From Pedobacter sp. KBW06 (GTDB taxonomy: Bacteria > Bacteroidota > Bacteroidia > Sphingobacteriales > Sphingobacteriaceae), in NCBI RefSeq assembly GCF_003852525.1, contig NZ_QAJL01000001.1, forward strand, positions 2,059,268 through 2,123,267: a DNA stretch of 64,000 nt. The letters are read 5' to 3'. The number at the start of each line of letters is the position of its first letter. Position 1 is the stretch's first letter. A program made the position numbers and the translations under genes. This document shows, piece after piece, positions 43,233 through 54,280 of this stretch. The notes under the pieces were generated by a model. That model saw nothing but the letters and a program-made list of their open reading frames with translations. It had not been told where the DNA came from and did not search any database.

Positions 43233-44216
43233 GTGAAGGATTTAATCAAACAAATATTTTCGATCAGCAATCACGCTCAGTTTGAAGAAAGCTGCCTGAA
43301 TGTATTCAGACATCAGGCAGAAAACTGTACCATTTACAAGGAATACATTTCTCATCTAAGGGTTAAACCAGAAGAGATCAAAGCTTCGGCAGAGATTCCT
43401 TACCTGCCGATCAGCTTTTTCAAAACACATGAAATATTAAGCAGCAAAGATGCTGCTGAAATCACATTCAGCAGTTCCGGTACCACGGGAATGATTCAAA
43501 GCAGACACCTCGTTACGGACCTTTCTGTTTATGATCAGAGTTTTACCCTGGCCTTTGACCAGTTTTACGGAAAAATTGAAAACACCTGTTTTCTGGCGCT
43601 GCTTCCATCCTACCTGGAGCGCGACGGATCCTCTTTAATTTATATGGTTGATGCCCTGATCAGGGACAGCAAACATCCCGACAGCGGATATTTCCTGCAC
43701 AACCACGGGGAGTTACATCAAAAATTAAATCAGCTGAAAGCTGCGGGTCAGAAAACCATTTTGATTGGTGTGACCTATGCCCTGCTTGATTTTATTGAGA
43801 AATACCAAATTGATTTCCCCGGGCTGGTGGTGATGGAAACCGGCGGAATGAAGGGCAAAAGAAAAGAGATGGTCAGAGAAGAATTACATCAGCTCCTGCA
43901 GGATGGCTTTGGTGTAAGCGACATCCATAGCGAGTATGGGATGACGGAACTCTTATCGCAGGCCTATTCTAAAGGATCAGGTATTTTCGAATGCCCGCCA
44001 TGGATGAAAATCCAGCTCAGAGATCCCAATGACCCTCTGACCTTACTGAGCAACAACCGCAGTGGTGGGATCAATGTCATTGACCTCGCAAATGTCAATT
44101 CCTGCTCTTTTATTGCCACTCAGGATCTGGGACGCTTATTCCCCGACGGTTCTTTTGAAGTATTGGGCCGCTTTGACAATGCCGATATCAGAGGCTGTAA
44201 CCTGTTGGTTCAATAA
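43233..44216 (+). CDS. LuxE/PaaK-like acyl-activating enzyme (acyl-protein synthetase fold)
   Basis: 327 residues, starting with GTG 43233. ANL-type core motifs are present: the phosphate-loop ITFSSSGTTGM, HSEYGMTELLSQAY and TQDLGRLFPDGSFEVLGR. The N-terminus (EIPYLPISFFKTHEI) is that of LuxE-like proteins, which activate fatty acids or transfer acyl groups. A TATTTTTG promoter element lies just 4 bases before the GTG, so the message may also start here without a leader. It is downstream of an amide hydrolase; a shared acyl substrate is an inference. Confidence 0.88.
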   Translation: MKDLIKQIFSISNHAQFEESCLNVFRHQAENCTIYKEYISHLRVKPEEIKASAEIPYLPISFFKTHEILSSKDAAEITFSSSGTTGMIQSRHLVTDLSVYDQSFTLAFDQFYGKIENTCFLALLPSYLERDGSSLIYMVDALIRDSKHPDSGYFLHNHGELHQKLNQLKAAGQKTILIGVTYALLDFIEKYQIDFPGLVVMETGGMKGKRKEMVREELHQLLQDGFGVSDIHSEYGMTELLSQAYSKGSGIFECPPWMKIQLRDPNDPLTLLSNNRSGGINVIDLANVNSCSFIATQDLGRLFPDGSFEVLGRFDNADIRGCNLLVQ

Positions 44217-44240
44217 GTATCCCTCCCAAAAAAACATAAA

Positions 44241-44272
44241 AAAATCCCGGTCTATTCTATAGCCGGGATTTT
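44241..44272. terminator. Bidirectional intrinsic terminator
   Basis: A perfect 10 bp stem AAAATCCCGG/CCGGGATTTT with an internal CTAT/ATAG pairing lies between the convergent LuxE-like and tyrS genes. Confidence 0.88.
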
Positions 44273-44289
44273 CATTTTAATGTTTATGA

Positions 44290-45576
44290 TTATTTAACGA
44301 TCAGCAGGAAGTAGTTTTTCTTTCCTTTCTGAACGATAATGAACTGCTCATTTAACAGATGACCTGCAGAGATGATTTCTGCAGCATCTTTTAATTTCTC
44401 TTTATTTACCGAGACACCACCACCCTGAATTAATTTCTTCGCTTCTCCTTTTGAAGGGAATACCGAAGATTTCTCTGCCAGTAATGTCGCGGCATCAATA
44501 CCTGCATTCAATTCTTCTTTTGAAACAGAAAACTGAGGAATTCCTTCGAAAATCTCGAGAACCTGTGCCGCTGTTAAAGTATTGAAAAATTCTAAGGAAC
44601 CGTTTCCGAATAAAAACTCTGAAGTCTTGATCGCAGTCTCCAATGCTTCCAAAGAATGTGTCCTTACGGTAATGTCTTCTGCCAATGCTTTTTGCAATAC
44701 GCGCAAATGAGGAGCTGCATCATGCTCCGTTTCCAGCGCTTCAATTTCTTCCCTCGTTTTTAACGTAAAGATCCTGATCCACTTCTTGGTATCATCATCA
44801 GAAGCATTTAACCAAAACTGATAGAACTTATAAGGCGAAGTTTTCTCAGGATCTAACCAAACGGCGCCACTTTCAGTCTTGCCAAATTTAGTTCCGTCTG
44901 CTTTTTTAATCAATTGGGTCGTAATCGCAAAGGCAGTTCCTGCATCTTTACGTCTGATCAGTTCTGTACCGGTAACAATGTTACCCCACTGATCAGAACC
45001 ACCCATTTGAATGAGGCAATTATGGTGTTTCCATAAATAATAAAAATCAAAGCCCTGAATCAACTGATAGCAAAATTCAGTAAAAGAAAGGCCGGAATCA
45101 CCATCCAAACGTCTTTTAACACTGTCCTTAGCCATCATATAGTTGACTGTAATGTGTTTTCCAACATCCCTGATAAACGTAAACAGGTTCATGTCTTTAA
45201 ACCAGTCATTGTTATTCACCATGACTGCTCCATTACCGGCATCCTCAAATTTGAGGAATTTAGAAAGTTGTTTCTTCATTCCTGCAAGGTTATGTTCTAC
45301 CATAGCCTCTGTCTGAAGGTTCCTTTCATCGGATTTCCCCGAAGGATCTCCAACCATTCCTGTTGCACCACCTACGAGAGCATAAGGCTTATGTCCTGCA
45401 CGTTGAAAATGAATAAGCGTCATGATCTGGGTCAGGTGGCCCACATGCAGTGAATCTGCAGTTGGATCAAAACCAATATACCCGGACGTCATTCCCTCAT
45501 TTAATTTTTCTTCAGTACCAGGCATGATGTCCTGTAACATGCCTCTCCAGCGTAATTCTTCAACAAAATTGGTCAT
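44290..45576 (-). CDS. tyrS: Tyrosyl-tRNA synthetase
   Basis: 428 residues from ATG 45576, preceded by AAAGGA with 7 base spacing; the frame extension to 45612 is rejected. The class I HIGH-type motif is HVGH at 44-47 (DSLHVGHL), the KMSKS-type loop is KFGKTES, and a C-terminal S4-like RNA-binding domain ([14 protein letters not shown]) is present. It charges tRNA-Tyr. It is divergent from the AcpH-like gene. Confidence 0.96.
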   Translation of the reverse strand: MTNFVEELRWRGMLQDIMPGTEEKLNEGMTSGYIGFDPTADSLHVGHLTQIMTLIHFQRAGHKPYALVGGATGMVGDPSGKSDERNLQTEAMVEHNLAGMKKQLSKFLKFEDAGNGAVMVNNNDWFKDMNLFTFIRDVGKHITVNYMMAKDSVKRRLDGDSGLSFTEFCYQLIQGFDFYYLWKHHNCLIQMGGSDQWGNIVTGTELIRRKDAGTAFAITTQLIKKADGTKFGKTESGAVWLDPEKTSPYKFYQFWLNASDDDTKKWIRIFTLKTREEIEALETEHDAAPHLRVLQKALAEDITVRTHSLEALETAIKTSEFLFGNGSLEFFNTLTAAQVLEIFEGIPQFSVSKEELNAGIDAATLLAEKSSVFPSKGEAKKLIQGGGVSVNKEKLKDAAEIISAGHLLNEQFIIVQKGKKNYFLLIVK

Positions 45577-45594
45577 TATTATATCCTTTTGCCG

Positions 45595-45602
45595 CAAATA
45601 TA
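45595..45602 (-). promoter_or_regulatory. TAnnTTTG element for tyrS
   Basis: Minus-strand TATATTTG lies 18 bases before the tyrS ATG. The nearest upstream TTTG is only 14 bases away, so the -33 element is not ideal. Confidence 0.4.
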
Positions 45603-45639
45603 GGAAAAGCACTGAACAAAAATAGCTACTTTTAAAGCG

Positions 45640-48355
<2,716 letters not shown>

Positions 48356-48364
48356 ACATAAAAG

Positions 48365-49246
48365 ATGAATAAATTTCACGGAACAGGTGTAGCAGTGGTT
48401 ACACCATTTAATGCAGACGGAACAGTAGATTATGCAGGACTAAAAAACCTCATCAATTACTTAGTCGAAGGAAAGGTAGAATACCTGGTATCCTTAGGTA
48501 CCACAGGAGAAGCGTCAACCCTGAATAAGAGTGAGAAGAAGAAGATCTGGGAATTTACTGCTGAAATCAATAATGGCCGTTTACCGCTTGTTGCAGGGAT
48601 CGGAGCAAACGATACTGCAGAAGTTGCAGAAAGCATAAAAGATTTTGAAGCGAATGGTTATGATGCGATCTTATCAGCCAGTCCATATTATAATAAGCCA
48701 ACTCAGGAAGGCATTTACCAACACTATAAAGCAGTGGCTGAAGCCAGTGCATTACCTGTTTTATTGTACAATGTACCGGGACGTACGGCAAGTAATGTGA
48801 GTCCGGAAACCACCTGTCGTCTGGCCAGTGATTTTAAAAACATCATCGGAACAAAAGAAGCTTCGGGGAATTTCGACCAGTTTAACCAGATCATGAGGGA
48901 TAAACCAGCTGATTTTATGCTGATCTCCGGCGACGATCCTGTGGCTTTGCCAATGATCTCACTGGGCGCAGTAGGTGTCATCTCTGTGATTGGAAATGCT
49001 TTGCCAAAACAATTGTCTGATATGATCAGACTGGCCTTAAAAGGTGATTTCAGCGCTGCAGCCCCATTGCACCTGAACCTGATTGAATTTACCAGACAGA
49101 TGTTTGCAGAAGGAAATCCTGCCGGCGTAAAAGCAGCCCTGAAACAACTGGGTGTTTGTGATGATCATGTGCGTTTACCTTTGGTAAAAGTATCAGATGA
49201 GTTGCGTCAGGCCATCATTGCAGAAACGAAAAGAATTACTGCTTAA
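48365..49246 (+). CDS. dapA: 4-hydroxy-tetrahydrodipicolinate synthase
   Basis: 293 residues, full length. Schiff-base Lys164 in GTKEASGNF, Tyr135 in LLYNVPGRT and the GTTGEASTL loop (46-54) are conserved. It condenses pyruvate and aspartate semialdehyde in the lysine/diaminopimelate pathway. This supplies meso-DAP for the peptidoglycan made by the dcw cluster 12 kb away, where MurE has a DAP-type signature. It is co-transcribed with ligA by spacing and closed by a strong terminator. Confidence 0.96.
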   Translation: MNKFHGTGVAVVTPFNADGTVDYAGLKNLINYLVEGKVEYLVSLGTTGEASTLNKSEKKKIWEFTAEINNGRLPLVAGIGANDTAEVAESIKDFEANGYDAILSASPYYNKPTQEGIYQHYKAVAEASALPVLLYNVPGRTASNVSPETTCRLASDFKNIIGTKEASGNFDQFNQIMRDKPADFMLISGDDPVALPMISLGAVGVISVIGNALPKQLSDMIRLALKGDFSAAAPLHLNLIEFTRQMFAEGNPAGVKAALKQLGVCDDHVRLPLVKVSDELRQAIIAETKRITA

Positions 49247-49260
49247 AAAGCAGATTGCAT

Positions 49261-49297
49261 AAAAAAAGCGTCCCGGTTTCCTGGACGCTTTTTTTTT
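49261..49297. terminator. Terminator of dapA, also usable from the minus strand
   Basis: Stem GCGTCC/GGACGC is flanked by seven A and nine T residues that extend the pairing. It sits between dapA and the convergent Hc1-like gene. Confidence 0.9.
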
Positions 49298-49313
49298 GAA
49301 CCAAAAAGCTCAG

Positions 49314-49493
49314 TTAGCTGGCTTTGTTTTTAGTCTCCTGAACTTCCAAACGAATAGCCTGAGCTAGGTTTTTAAGGTCTTGCATACCTTTACGTACGCG
49401 GGTTCCTGCAGCACTGTTGGCTTTGTTGTAGAATTTGTCTGCATCAGCTTCTAAAGCGGCAACAAGTTCTTTTGCTTCATTAAATTTTTTCAT
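49314..49493 (-). CDS. Histone H1-like protein (Hc1 family)
   Basis: 59 residues, read from ATG 49493 to TAA 49314-49316, with AAAGGAG upstream. The protein starts MKKFNEAKELVAAL, has the hallmark NSAAGTRVRKGMQDLKN and a Lys-containing C-terminus, matching the short Hc1-like proteins of Bacteroidota. It is predicted to be an alpha-helical, basic chromatin-associated protein in the cytoplasm. It is a single gene with its own upstream region and shares the dapA terminator. Confidence 0.88.
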   Translation of the reverse strand: MKKFNEAKELVAALEADADKFYNKANSAAGTRVRKGMQDLKNLAQAIRLEVQETKNKAS

Positions 49494-49676
49494 CGTTAAT
49501 TTACTCCTTTTAGTTTTTAATGGTTTGATTGATACTCTATTACTAAAGTAAGATGTTTATTTTAATAAAAAAAGAGTTTGAGACAATAAATAGGCGCAAA
49601 TGAGAACTATTTTCAGCCTTTTCTGACCGGTCTGCCGCCTTTCTTTCCAAATCGAAACAGATTTATCTTTTAAATA

Positions 49677-49712
49677 AAAAAGAGACTGCCTAATCAAAAG
49701 CAGTCTCTTTTT
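49677..49712 (-). terminator. Terminator of the alpha-oxoamine synthase gene
   Basis: A 12 bp perfect stem AAAAGAGACTGC/GCAGTCTCTTTT is followed on the minus strand by TTTTTTATTT-type sequence. Confidence 0.9.
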
Positions 49713-49730
49713 GCAATGTGCTATATCAGA

Positions 49731-50972
49731 TTAAGCCATAGAGAACTGATTCTCTTTGTAATAACCGCTTTTAAGTTTTTCAGATACTTCACTAAAAGCA
49801 TCTAAGGTGCGCTGTACATCTTCCAAAGTATGGGCCGCCGTAGGAATCAACCTCAGCTCGATTAGTCCCTTAGGGATTACCGGATACACCACAATCGAAC
49901 AGAAGATTCCGTAGTTCTCACGAAGGTCCATCGTTAATGCCGTAGCTTCCAGCAACTCCCCTTTTAAGAAGACCGGTGTCACCATTGTATTCGTTACGCC
50001 CAAATCGAATCCACGCTCCCTTAAACCTTTCTGAAGGGTAGTTGCGATATTCCATAAGCGTTCTCTCAGCTCAGGACTGTTTTTAAGCAATTCCAAACGT
50101 TTCAGCAATCCGATTACCATTGGCATCGGCAAAGCCTTTGCAAAGGTCTGGGAACGCATGTTGTAACGGAAGAAATTGGTCAGCTCCTCAGTAGAAGCAA
50201 CAAAAGCACCAATTCCGGCCATCGACTTGGCAAAAGTACCAAAGTAAACATCTACGCCATCAATACAATCCTGTGCCTCATGAGTTCCTGCACCTGTTGG
50301 TCCCATTGTACCAAAACCATGCGCATCATCAATCAGTAAACGGAAATCGAAATCTTTCTTTAATTCAATCAGTTCTTTCAATTTACCCTGTGCTCCGGAC
50401 ATTCCGAAAACACCTTCAGTAATTAAAAGGATGCCACCACCGGTTTGTTCTACCAGTTTGGTAGCACGCTCCAGTTGCTTACGGGCACTGTCAATATCAT
50501 TATGCTGATACACAAAACGTTTCCCCATGTGCAGGCGTAAACCATCTATAATACAGGCATGAGATTCTGCATCATAAACAATCACGTCATTTCTGTCTAC
50601 CAGACAGTCGATGATCGAAACCATTCCCTGGTAACCATAGTTTAACAAAAACGCATCAGGTTTTCCAACAAAAGCTGCCAGTTCCTGCTCCATTTGCTCG
50701 TGGTATTTAGAGTTCCCCGACATCATCCTTGCGCCCATAGGATAGGCCATACCGAAATCCGTTGCGCCCTGCTTATCTGCTTCTCTTACCTCAGGATGGT
50801 TTGCTAACCCTAAATAATTGTTTAAACTCCAAACTAAATGTTCTTTGCCACGAAAATTCATGTGAGGCGCGATATCTCCTTCTAATTTAGGAAAAGAGAA
50901 ATATCCATGTGACCATTTTTGGTGCTGACCAATCGGGCCCATGCGCTTTGCTACTTTATCAAAAATATCCAA
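49731..50972 (-). CDS. PLP-dependent alpha-oxoamine synthase (sphingoid/sulfonolipid base or KBL type)
   Basis: 413 residues if it starts at TTG 50972, giving MDIFDKVAKRMGPIG. The fold type I domain has NNYLGLANHPEV, GARMMSGNSKYHEQME, LLIDDAHGFGTMG and the PLP-binding Lys in YFGTFAKSMAGIGAF. The family joins an amino acid to an acyl-CoA. In Sphingobacteriaceae the likely roles are serine palmitoyltransferase-like or cysteate acyltransferase (sulfonolipid) activity; 2-amino-3-ketobutyrate ligase is possible. The promoter just upstream rules out the longer frame to 51038. First in-frame ATG is 50942. Confidence 0.85.
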   Translation of the reverse strand: MDIFDKVAKRMGPIGQHQKWSHGYFSFPKLEGDIAPHMNFRGKEHLVWSLNNYLGLANHPEVREADKQGATDFGMAYPMGARMMSGNSKYHEQMEQELAAFVGKPDAFLLNYGYQGMVSIIDCLVDRNDVIVYDAESHACIIDGLRLHMGKRFVYQHNDIDSARKQLERATKLVEQTGGGILLITEGVFGMSGAQGKLKELIELKKDFDFRLLIDDAHGFGTMGPTGAGTHEAQDCIDGVDVYFGTFAKSMAGIGAFVASTEELTNFFRYNMRSQTFAKALPMPMVIGLLKRLELLKNSPELRERLWNIATTLQKGLRERGFDLGVTNTMVTPVFLKGELLEATALTMDLRENYGIFCSIVVYPVIPKGLIELRLIPTAAHTLEDVQRTLDAFSEVSEKLKSGYYKENQFSMA

Positions 50973-51007
50973 TGTGTATCTATTTAAATTATATGTCTTA
51001 TTTTTTG

Positions 51008-51038
51008 CAAATTTAAGGTTATTATGCTTTAATAGCAA
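51008..51038 (-). promoter_or_regulatory. Promoter of the alpha-oxoamine synthase gene
   Basis: On the minus strand TTG (51038-51036), 20 bases, then TAAATTTG (51015-51008) match both Bacteroidota elements. Transcription would begin near 51004, leaving about 32 bases before TTG 50972. Confidence 0.65.
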
Positions 51039-51079
51039 TTATCCCCCTTTACAGGCATACGGGTGCGATTATTATGCCA

Positions 51080-51114
51080 AAAAAGCCTCAGCGAAGAAAT
51101 CGCTAAGGCTTTTT
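51080..51114 (-). terminator. Terminator at the end of the dcw cluster (after ftsZ)
   Basis: AAAAAGCCTCAGCGA pairs with TCGCTAAGGCTTTTT (one mismatch or G-U) around a 5 base loop, with a T run on the minus strand, 20 bases past the ftsZ stop. Confidence 0.85.
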
Positions 51115-51133
51115 AAATATTCAGATGATTTTA

Positions 51134-52762
51134 TTAATCAACATTATCATGTAAGAAGGAATTGTTAGGTCTGATCTCTGTAGATCCGTCCTCGTCATTG
51201 CTCAATGTAAATCTGGAAACCTGAGATTCTGAAGAGTGCTGAACCTGTTGCAACTGCATCTGTTTGCGTTTGTAAGCCGGTTCATTTTCCAGTTCCTGTA
51301 AACCATTGCTGGTTCTCAGTTTCATGCTCAGGTCTTTTAATCTCAAAATCCTTTCTTTGGATTTTTTCAACTGATCTTCGATAGACTCATCGCTTTTATC
51401 ATCATCAGCACCTGTTTCAGGTACTTCCTGTTTTTGAGGTTCAACATCATTGTTAAACACAGACTCTGGTTTTTCAAATACAAAATCAGTTTCTGCCACT
51501 TTGATCTCAAACTCAAAAGAAGGTTCCTGGCTTTCCGCAGCCGAAGCTTCTTCTTCTACCAGGGTATGTCTTACGATCCCGTTTTCAGGATCTTCCATTT
51601 TTCTTTTATTGTTTCCGTAAAGGTCACCGAAAAGATCAGACTGTTTAATTTCATCTTTTGCTTTCATCACCGGCTCATTGGAAACCGATTCAGGCTTAGG
51701 CGCAATAAAGGAATTTACTGCTTCTATAGGTTTTACCAAAGGAGCCTCCTCAGGCGTAAGCAAAGAAATCTTTTTTACATTCTTTTTTTCTTCATCACGT
51801 TGTTCTGTGGTCTGGAATCCTGTTGCGATGATCGTCACCGACAATTTATCTTCCAGGTTTTCATCGATACAGTTACCCCAGATCAGGTCTGCAGAAAGGC
51901 CTGCTTTATCCTGAATATAATCTGTGATGATCGTCACCTCGTCCATTGTTACTTCACGTAAACCTGAACTGATATTTAACAAAATATATCTGGCACCTTC
52001 AATCTCATTGTCTTTCAATAATGGAGAAGCCAGGGCTCCTTCCACCGCATTTAAAGCACGGTTCTCACCGTCACAGGCAAAACTACCCATGATGGATACC
52101 CCGCTGTCTTTCATCACGGTGCGCACATCTTTAAAATCCACGTTGATATATCCTGGTACGGTAATGATCTCTGCGATTCCTTTTGCGGCGGTAGTTAAGA
52201 TATCATCGGCCTGCGCGAAAGCAGAACCCAGGGTCAGGTTACCAAAGATTTCACGTAACCGGTCGTTCGAAATTACCAGGTACGAATCCACATATTTCTT
52301 CAGCTCATCCAAACCATCATTGGCCTGCATCTTACGTCTCTTTCCTTCAAAGGCAAAAGGCGTAGTCACGATGGCTACGGTTAATATGTCTAATTCTTTA
52401 GCTGCTTTGGCAATGATCGGGCTTGCACCTGTTCCGGTACCACCACCCATTCCGGCTGTAATAAACAACATCTTTGTGGTGCTTCCCAGCATTTGTTTGA
52501 TGTCATCTATATTTTCAATAGCAGAGTTTTTTCCAACCTCAGGAATTGAGCCTGCACCCATTCCTTCTGTAAGGCTTGCACCCAATTGTACTTTATTAGG
52601 GATTGGACTAAACTCCAATGCTTGCGCATCTGTATTACAAATAATAAAGTCTACTCCTGTAATTCCCTGACGGTACATATGGTTTACCGCATTACCACCA
52701 CCGCCACCAACACCAATTACCTTGATGATTGATGACTTATCTTTTAACATTTCGAACTGCAT
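51134..52762 (-). CDS. ftsZ: Cell division GTPase
   Basis: 542 residues. The tubulin-like GTPase core holds the signature GGGTGTG at 106-112, the N-terminal GVGGGGGNAVNHM and the NTDAQAL loop. After about 330 comes an unusually long acidic/polar linker of roughly 190 residues, then the conserved C-terminal peptide region (STEIRPNNSFLHDNVD) in place of the E. coli-type tail. It forms the division ring at the membrane together with FtsA, encoded 129 bases upstream. Confidence 0.97.
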   Translation of the reverse strand: MQFEMLKDKSSIIKVIGVGGGGGNAVNHMYRQGITGVDFIICNTDAQALEFSPIPNKVQLGASLTEGMGAGSIPEVGKNSAIENIDDIKQMLGSTTKMLFITAGMGGGTGTGASPIIAKAAKELDILTVAIVTTPFAFEGKRRKMQANDGLDELKKYVDSYLVISNDRLREIFGNLTLGSAFAQADDILTTAAKGIAEIITVPGYINVDFKDVRTVMKDSGVSIMGSFACDGENRALNAVEGALASPLLKDNEIEGARYILLNISSGLREVTMDEVTIITDYIQDKAGLSADLIWGNCIDENLEDKLSVTIIATGFQTTEQRDEEKKNVKKISLLTPEEAPLVKPIEAVNSFIAPKPESVSNEPVMKAKDEIKQSDLFGDLYGNNKRKMEDPENGIVRHTLVEEEASAAESQEPSFEFEIKVAETDFVFEKPESVFNNDVEPQKQEVPETGADDDKSDESIEDQLKKSKERILRLKDLSMKLRTSNGLQELENEPAYKRKQMQLQQVQHSSESQVSRFTLSNDEDGSTEIRPNNSFLHDNVD

Positions 52763-52891
52763 ATCTTTATGAATCAGTTATTTAAAAATTCGTTTTTCCT
52801 GTTCATCTACCTATGTAATAATACACACTTTTTAACAGGCGTTTCCCACAAGTGTTTAAAATGTGGAAAAATCGTTTATTGTGGATAAATA

Positions 52892-54253
52892 TTATGATTT
52901 AATATAATCTTCGTCACTTACGTTCATATCGTCCTTCACAAAATCCTTGGCTTTCGCTAACAGCTTGTCGAACAAGCCACCACCGGAATTCTTGGTTTTG
53001 TCTTTACCATCCTTAGGTTTTTCCACATAAACTCCCGGTTGTTTCATCTCTTCAATCAACTCTTCGGCTTTTTGAATCCCCTTGATCAGCAAGCCAACGC
53101 TCGTCGCGTACATCGGGCTTTTCAGGTCATCATAGATCGTCTTTGGCATGTCTTCATACTTCGACAAATGCTCATTCGGATAACCCACGCGGCAATCCAA
53201 ACCAGTCACATATTCTACCAGTTGAGAAAGGTGTTTCAACAAAGCACCACCACCGGTAATCACAACACCACCGATTAGTTTTTTCTCATATCCTGAAGAC
53301 TTGATCTCATAGTAAACATGCTCAATGATTTCTTCCATACGGGCCTGGATCACATAAGCTAAGTTTTTAACGGAAATCTCTTTCGGTTCTCTTCCTCTCA
53401 GTCCGGGAACACAAATGATTTCATTTTCTTTATTTTCTTCAGCCAGGGCAGAACCGAAACGGGTCTTCAACAGTTCAGCCTGGTTTCTCATTACAGAACA
53501 ACCTTCACGAATATCTTCCGTTACGCTATTGCCACCAAATGGGATAACAGCAGTATGGCGGATGATGCCTTCATGAAAAATAGCAATATCAGTAGTACCA
53601 CCACCAATATCCACTAAAGCGATTCCTGCTTCCTTCTCTTCCTCGCTCAACACCGATTCAGAAGAAGCAAGAGGCTCCAAAATTAATTCCTGAGTTTGTA
53701 ACCCGGCATTGGTTACGCACCTCATGATATTCTTGACAGCAGTAACCTGTCCTGAAATGATATGGAAGTTCGCCTCCAGGCGCACTCCGGCCATTCCGAT
53801 AGGGTCTTTTACTCCGGGCTCATTATCGATGGTAAATTCCTGAGGCAAAACATGAATGATTTCTTCTCCCGGGGGCATCACCAGTTTGAACATATCATCA
53901 ATTAATTTGTCTATATCTTTTTTACCGATTTCATTGTTCAGCTCTCTTCTCGTCAGGATTCCACGGTGTTGCAAACTCTTGATATGCTGACCGGCAATAC
54001 CAACGTTTACCACGCGGATTTCCACATTCGATTGCCCACTGGCCACTTCCACGGCCTGTGCGATTCCCTGCACCGTTTTTTGGATGTTGGAAACCACGCC
54101 ACGGGTAACCCCGGCAGACTCCGCTTTCCCTATGCCCAGTACTTCGATTTTTGAGTGCTGCGTGCGCCGGCCTACGATCACGCAGATCTTTGTAGTACCA
54201 ATATCCAATCCTACTACGATTGGAGACTGCACGATAGATTTTTCTTTGCCCAT
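52892..54253 (-). CDS. ftsA: Actin-like division protein
   Basis: 453 residues. The ATPase core shows VGLDIGTTKICVIVG (phosphate 1), IALVDIGGGTTDIAIF (phosphate 2) and IGGVVITGGGALLKHL (adenosine motif), with an SHS2-type 1C domain between. The C-terminus ends in an amphipathic helix (LFDKLLAKAKDFVKDDM) that would tether FtsZ filaments to the inner membrane. It lies 27 bases after ftsQ and before ftsZ. Confidence 0.97.
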   Translation of the reverse strand: MGKEKSIVQSPIVVGLDIGTTKICVIVGRRTQHSKIEVLGIGKAESAGVTRGVVSNIQKTVQGIAQAVEVASGQSNVEIRVVNVGIAGQHIKSLQHRGILTRRELNNEIGKKDIDKLIDDMFKLVMPPGEEIIHVLPQEFTIDNEPGVKDPIGMAGVRLEANFHIISGQVTAVKNIMRCVTNAGLQTQELILEPLASSESVLSEEEKEAGIALVDIGGGTTDIAIFHEGIIRHTAVIPFGGNSVTEDIREGCSVMRNQAELLKTRFGSALAEENKENEIICVPGLRGREPKEISVKNLAYVIQARMEEIIEHVYYEIKSSGYEKKLIGGVVITGGGALLKHLSQLVEYVTGLDCRVGYPNEHLSKYEDMPKTIYDDLKSPMYATSVGLLIKGIQKAEELIEEMKQPGVYVEKPKDGKDKTKNSGGGLFDKLLAKAKDFVKDDMNVSDEDYIKS

Positions 54254-54280
54254 AACTATATCGATTTGTTGAGTTTTATA

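Noticed and set aside
51434..52670. Plus-strand frames of 175 and 248 codons opposite ftsZ
   Set aside because: They lie antisense to an intact ftsZ and show no protein-like domains.
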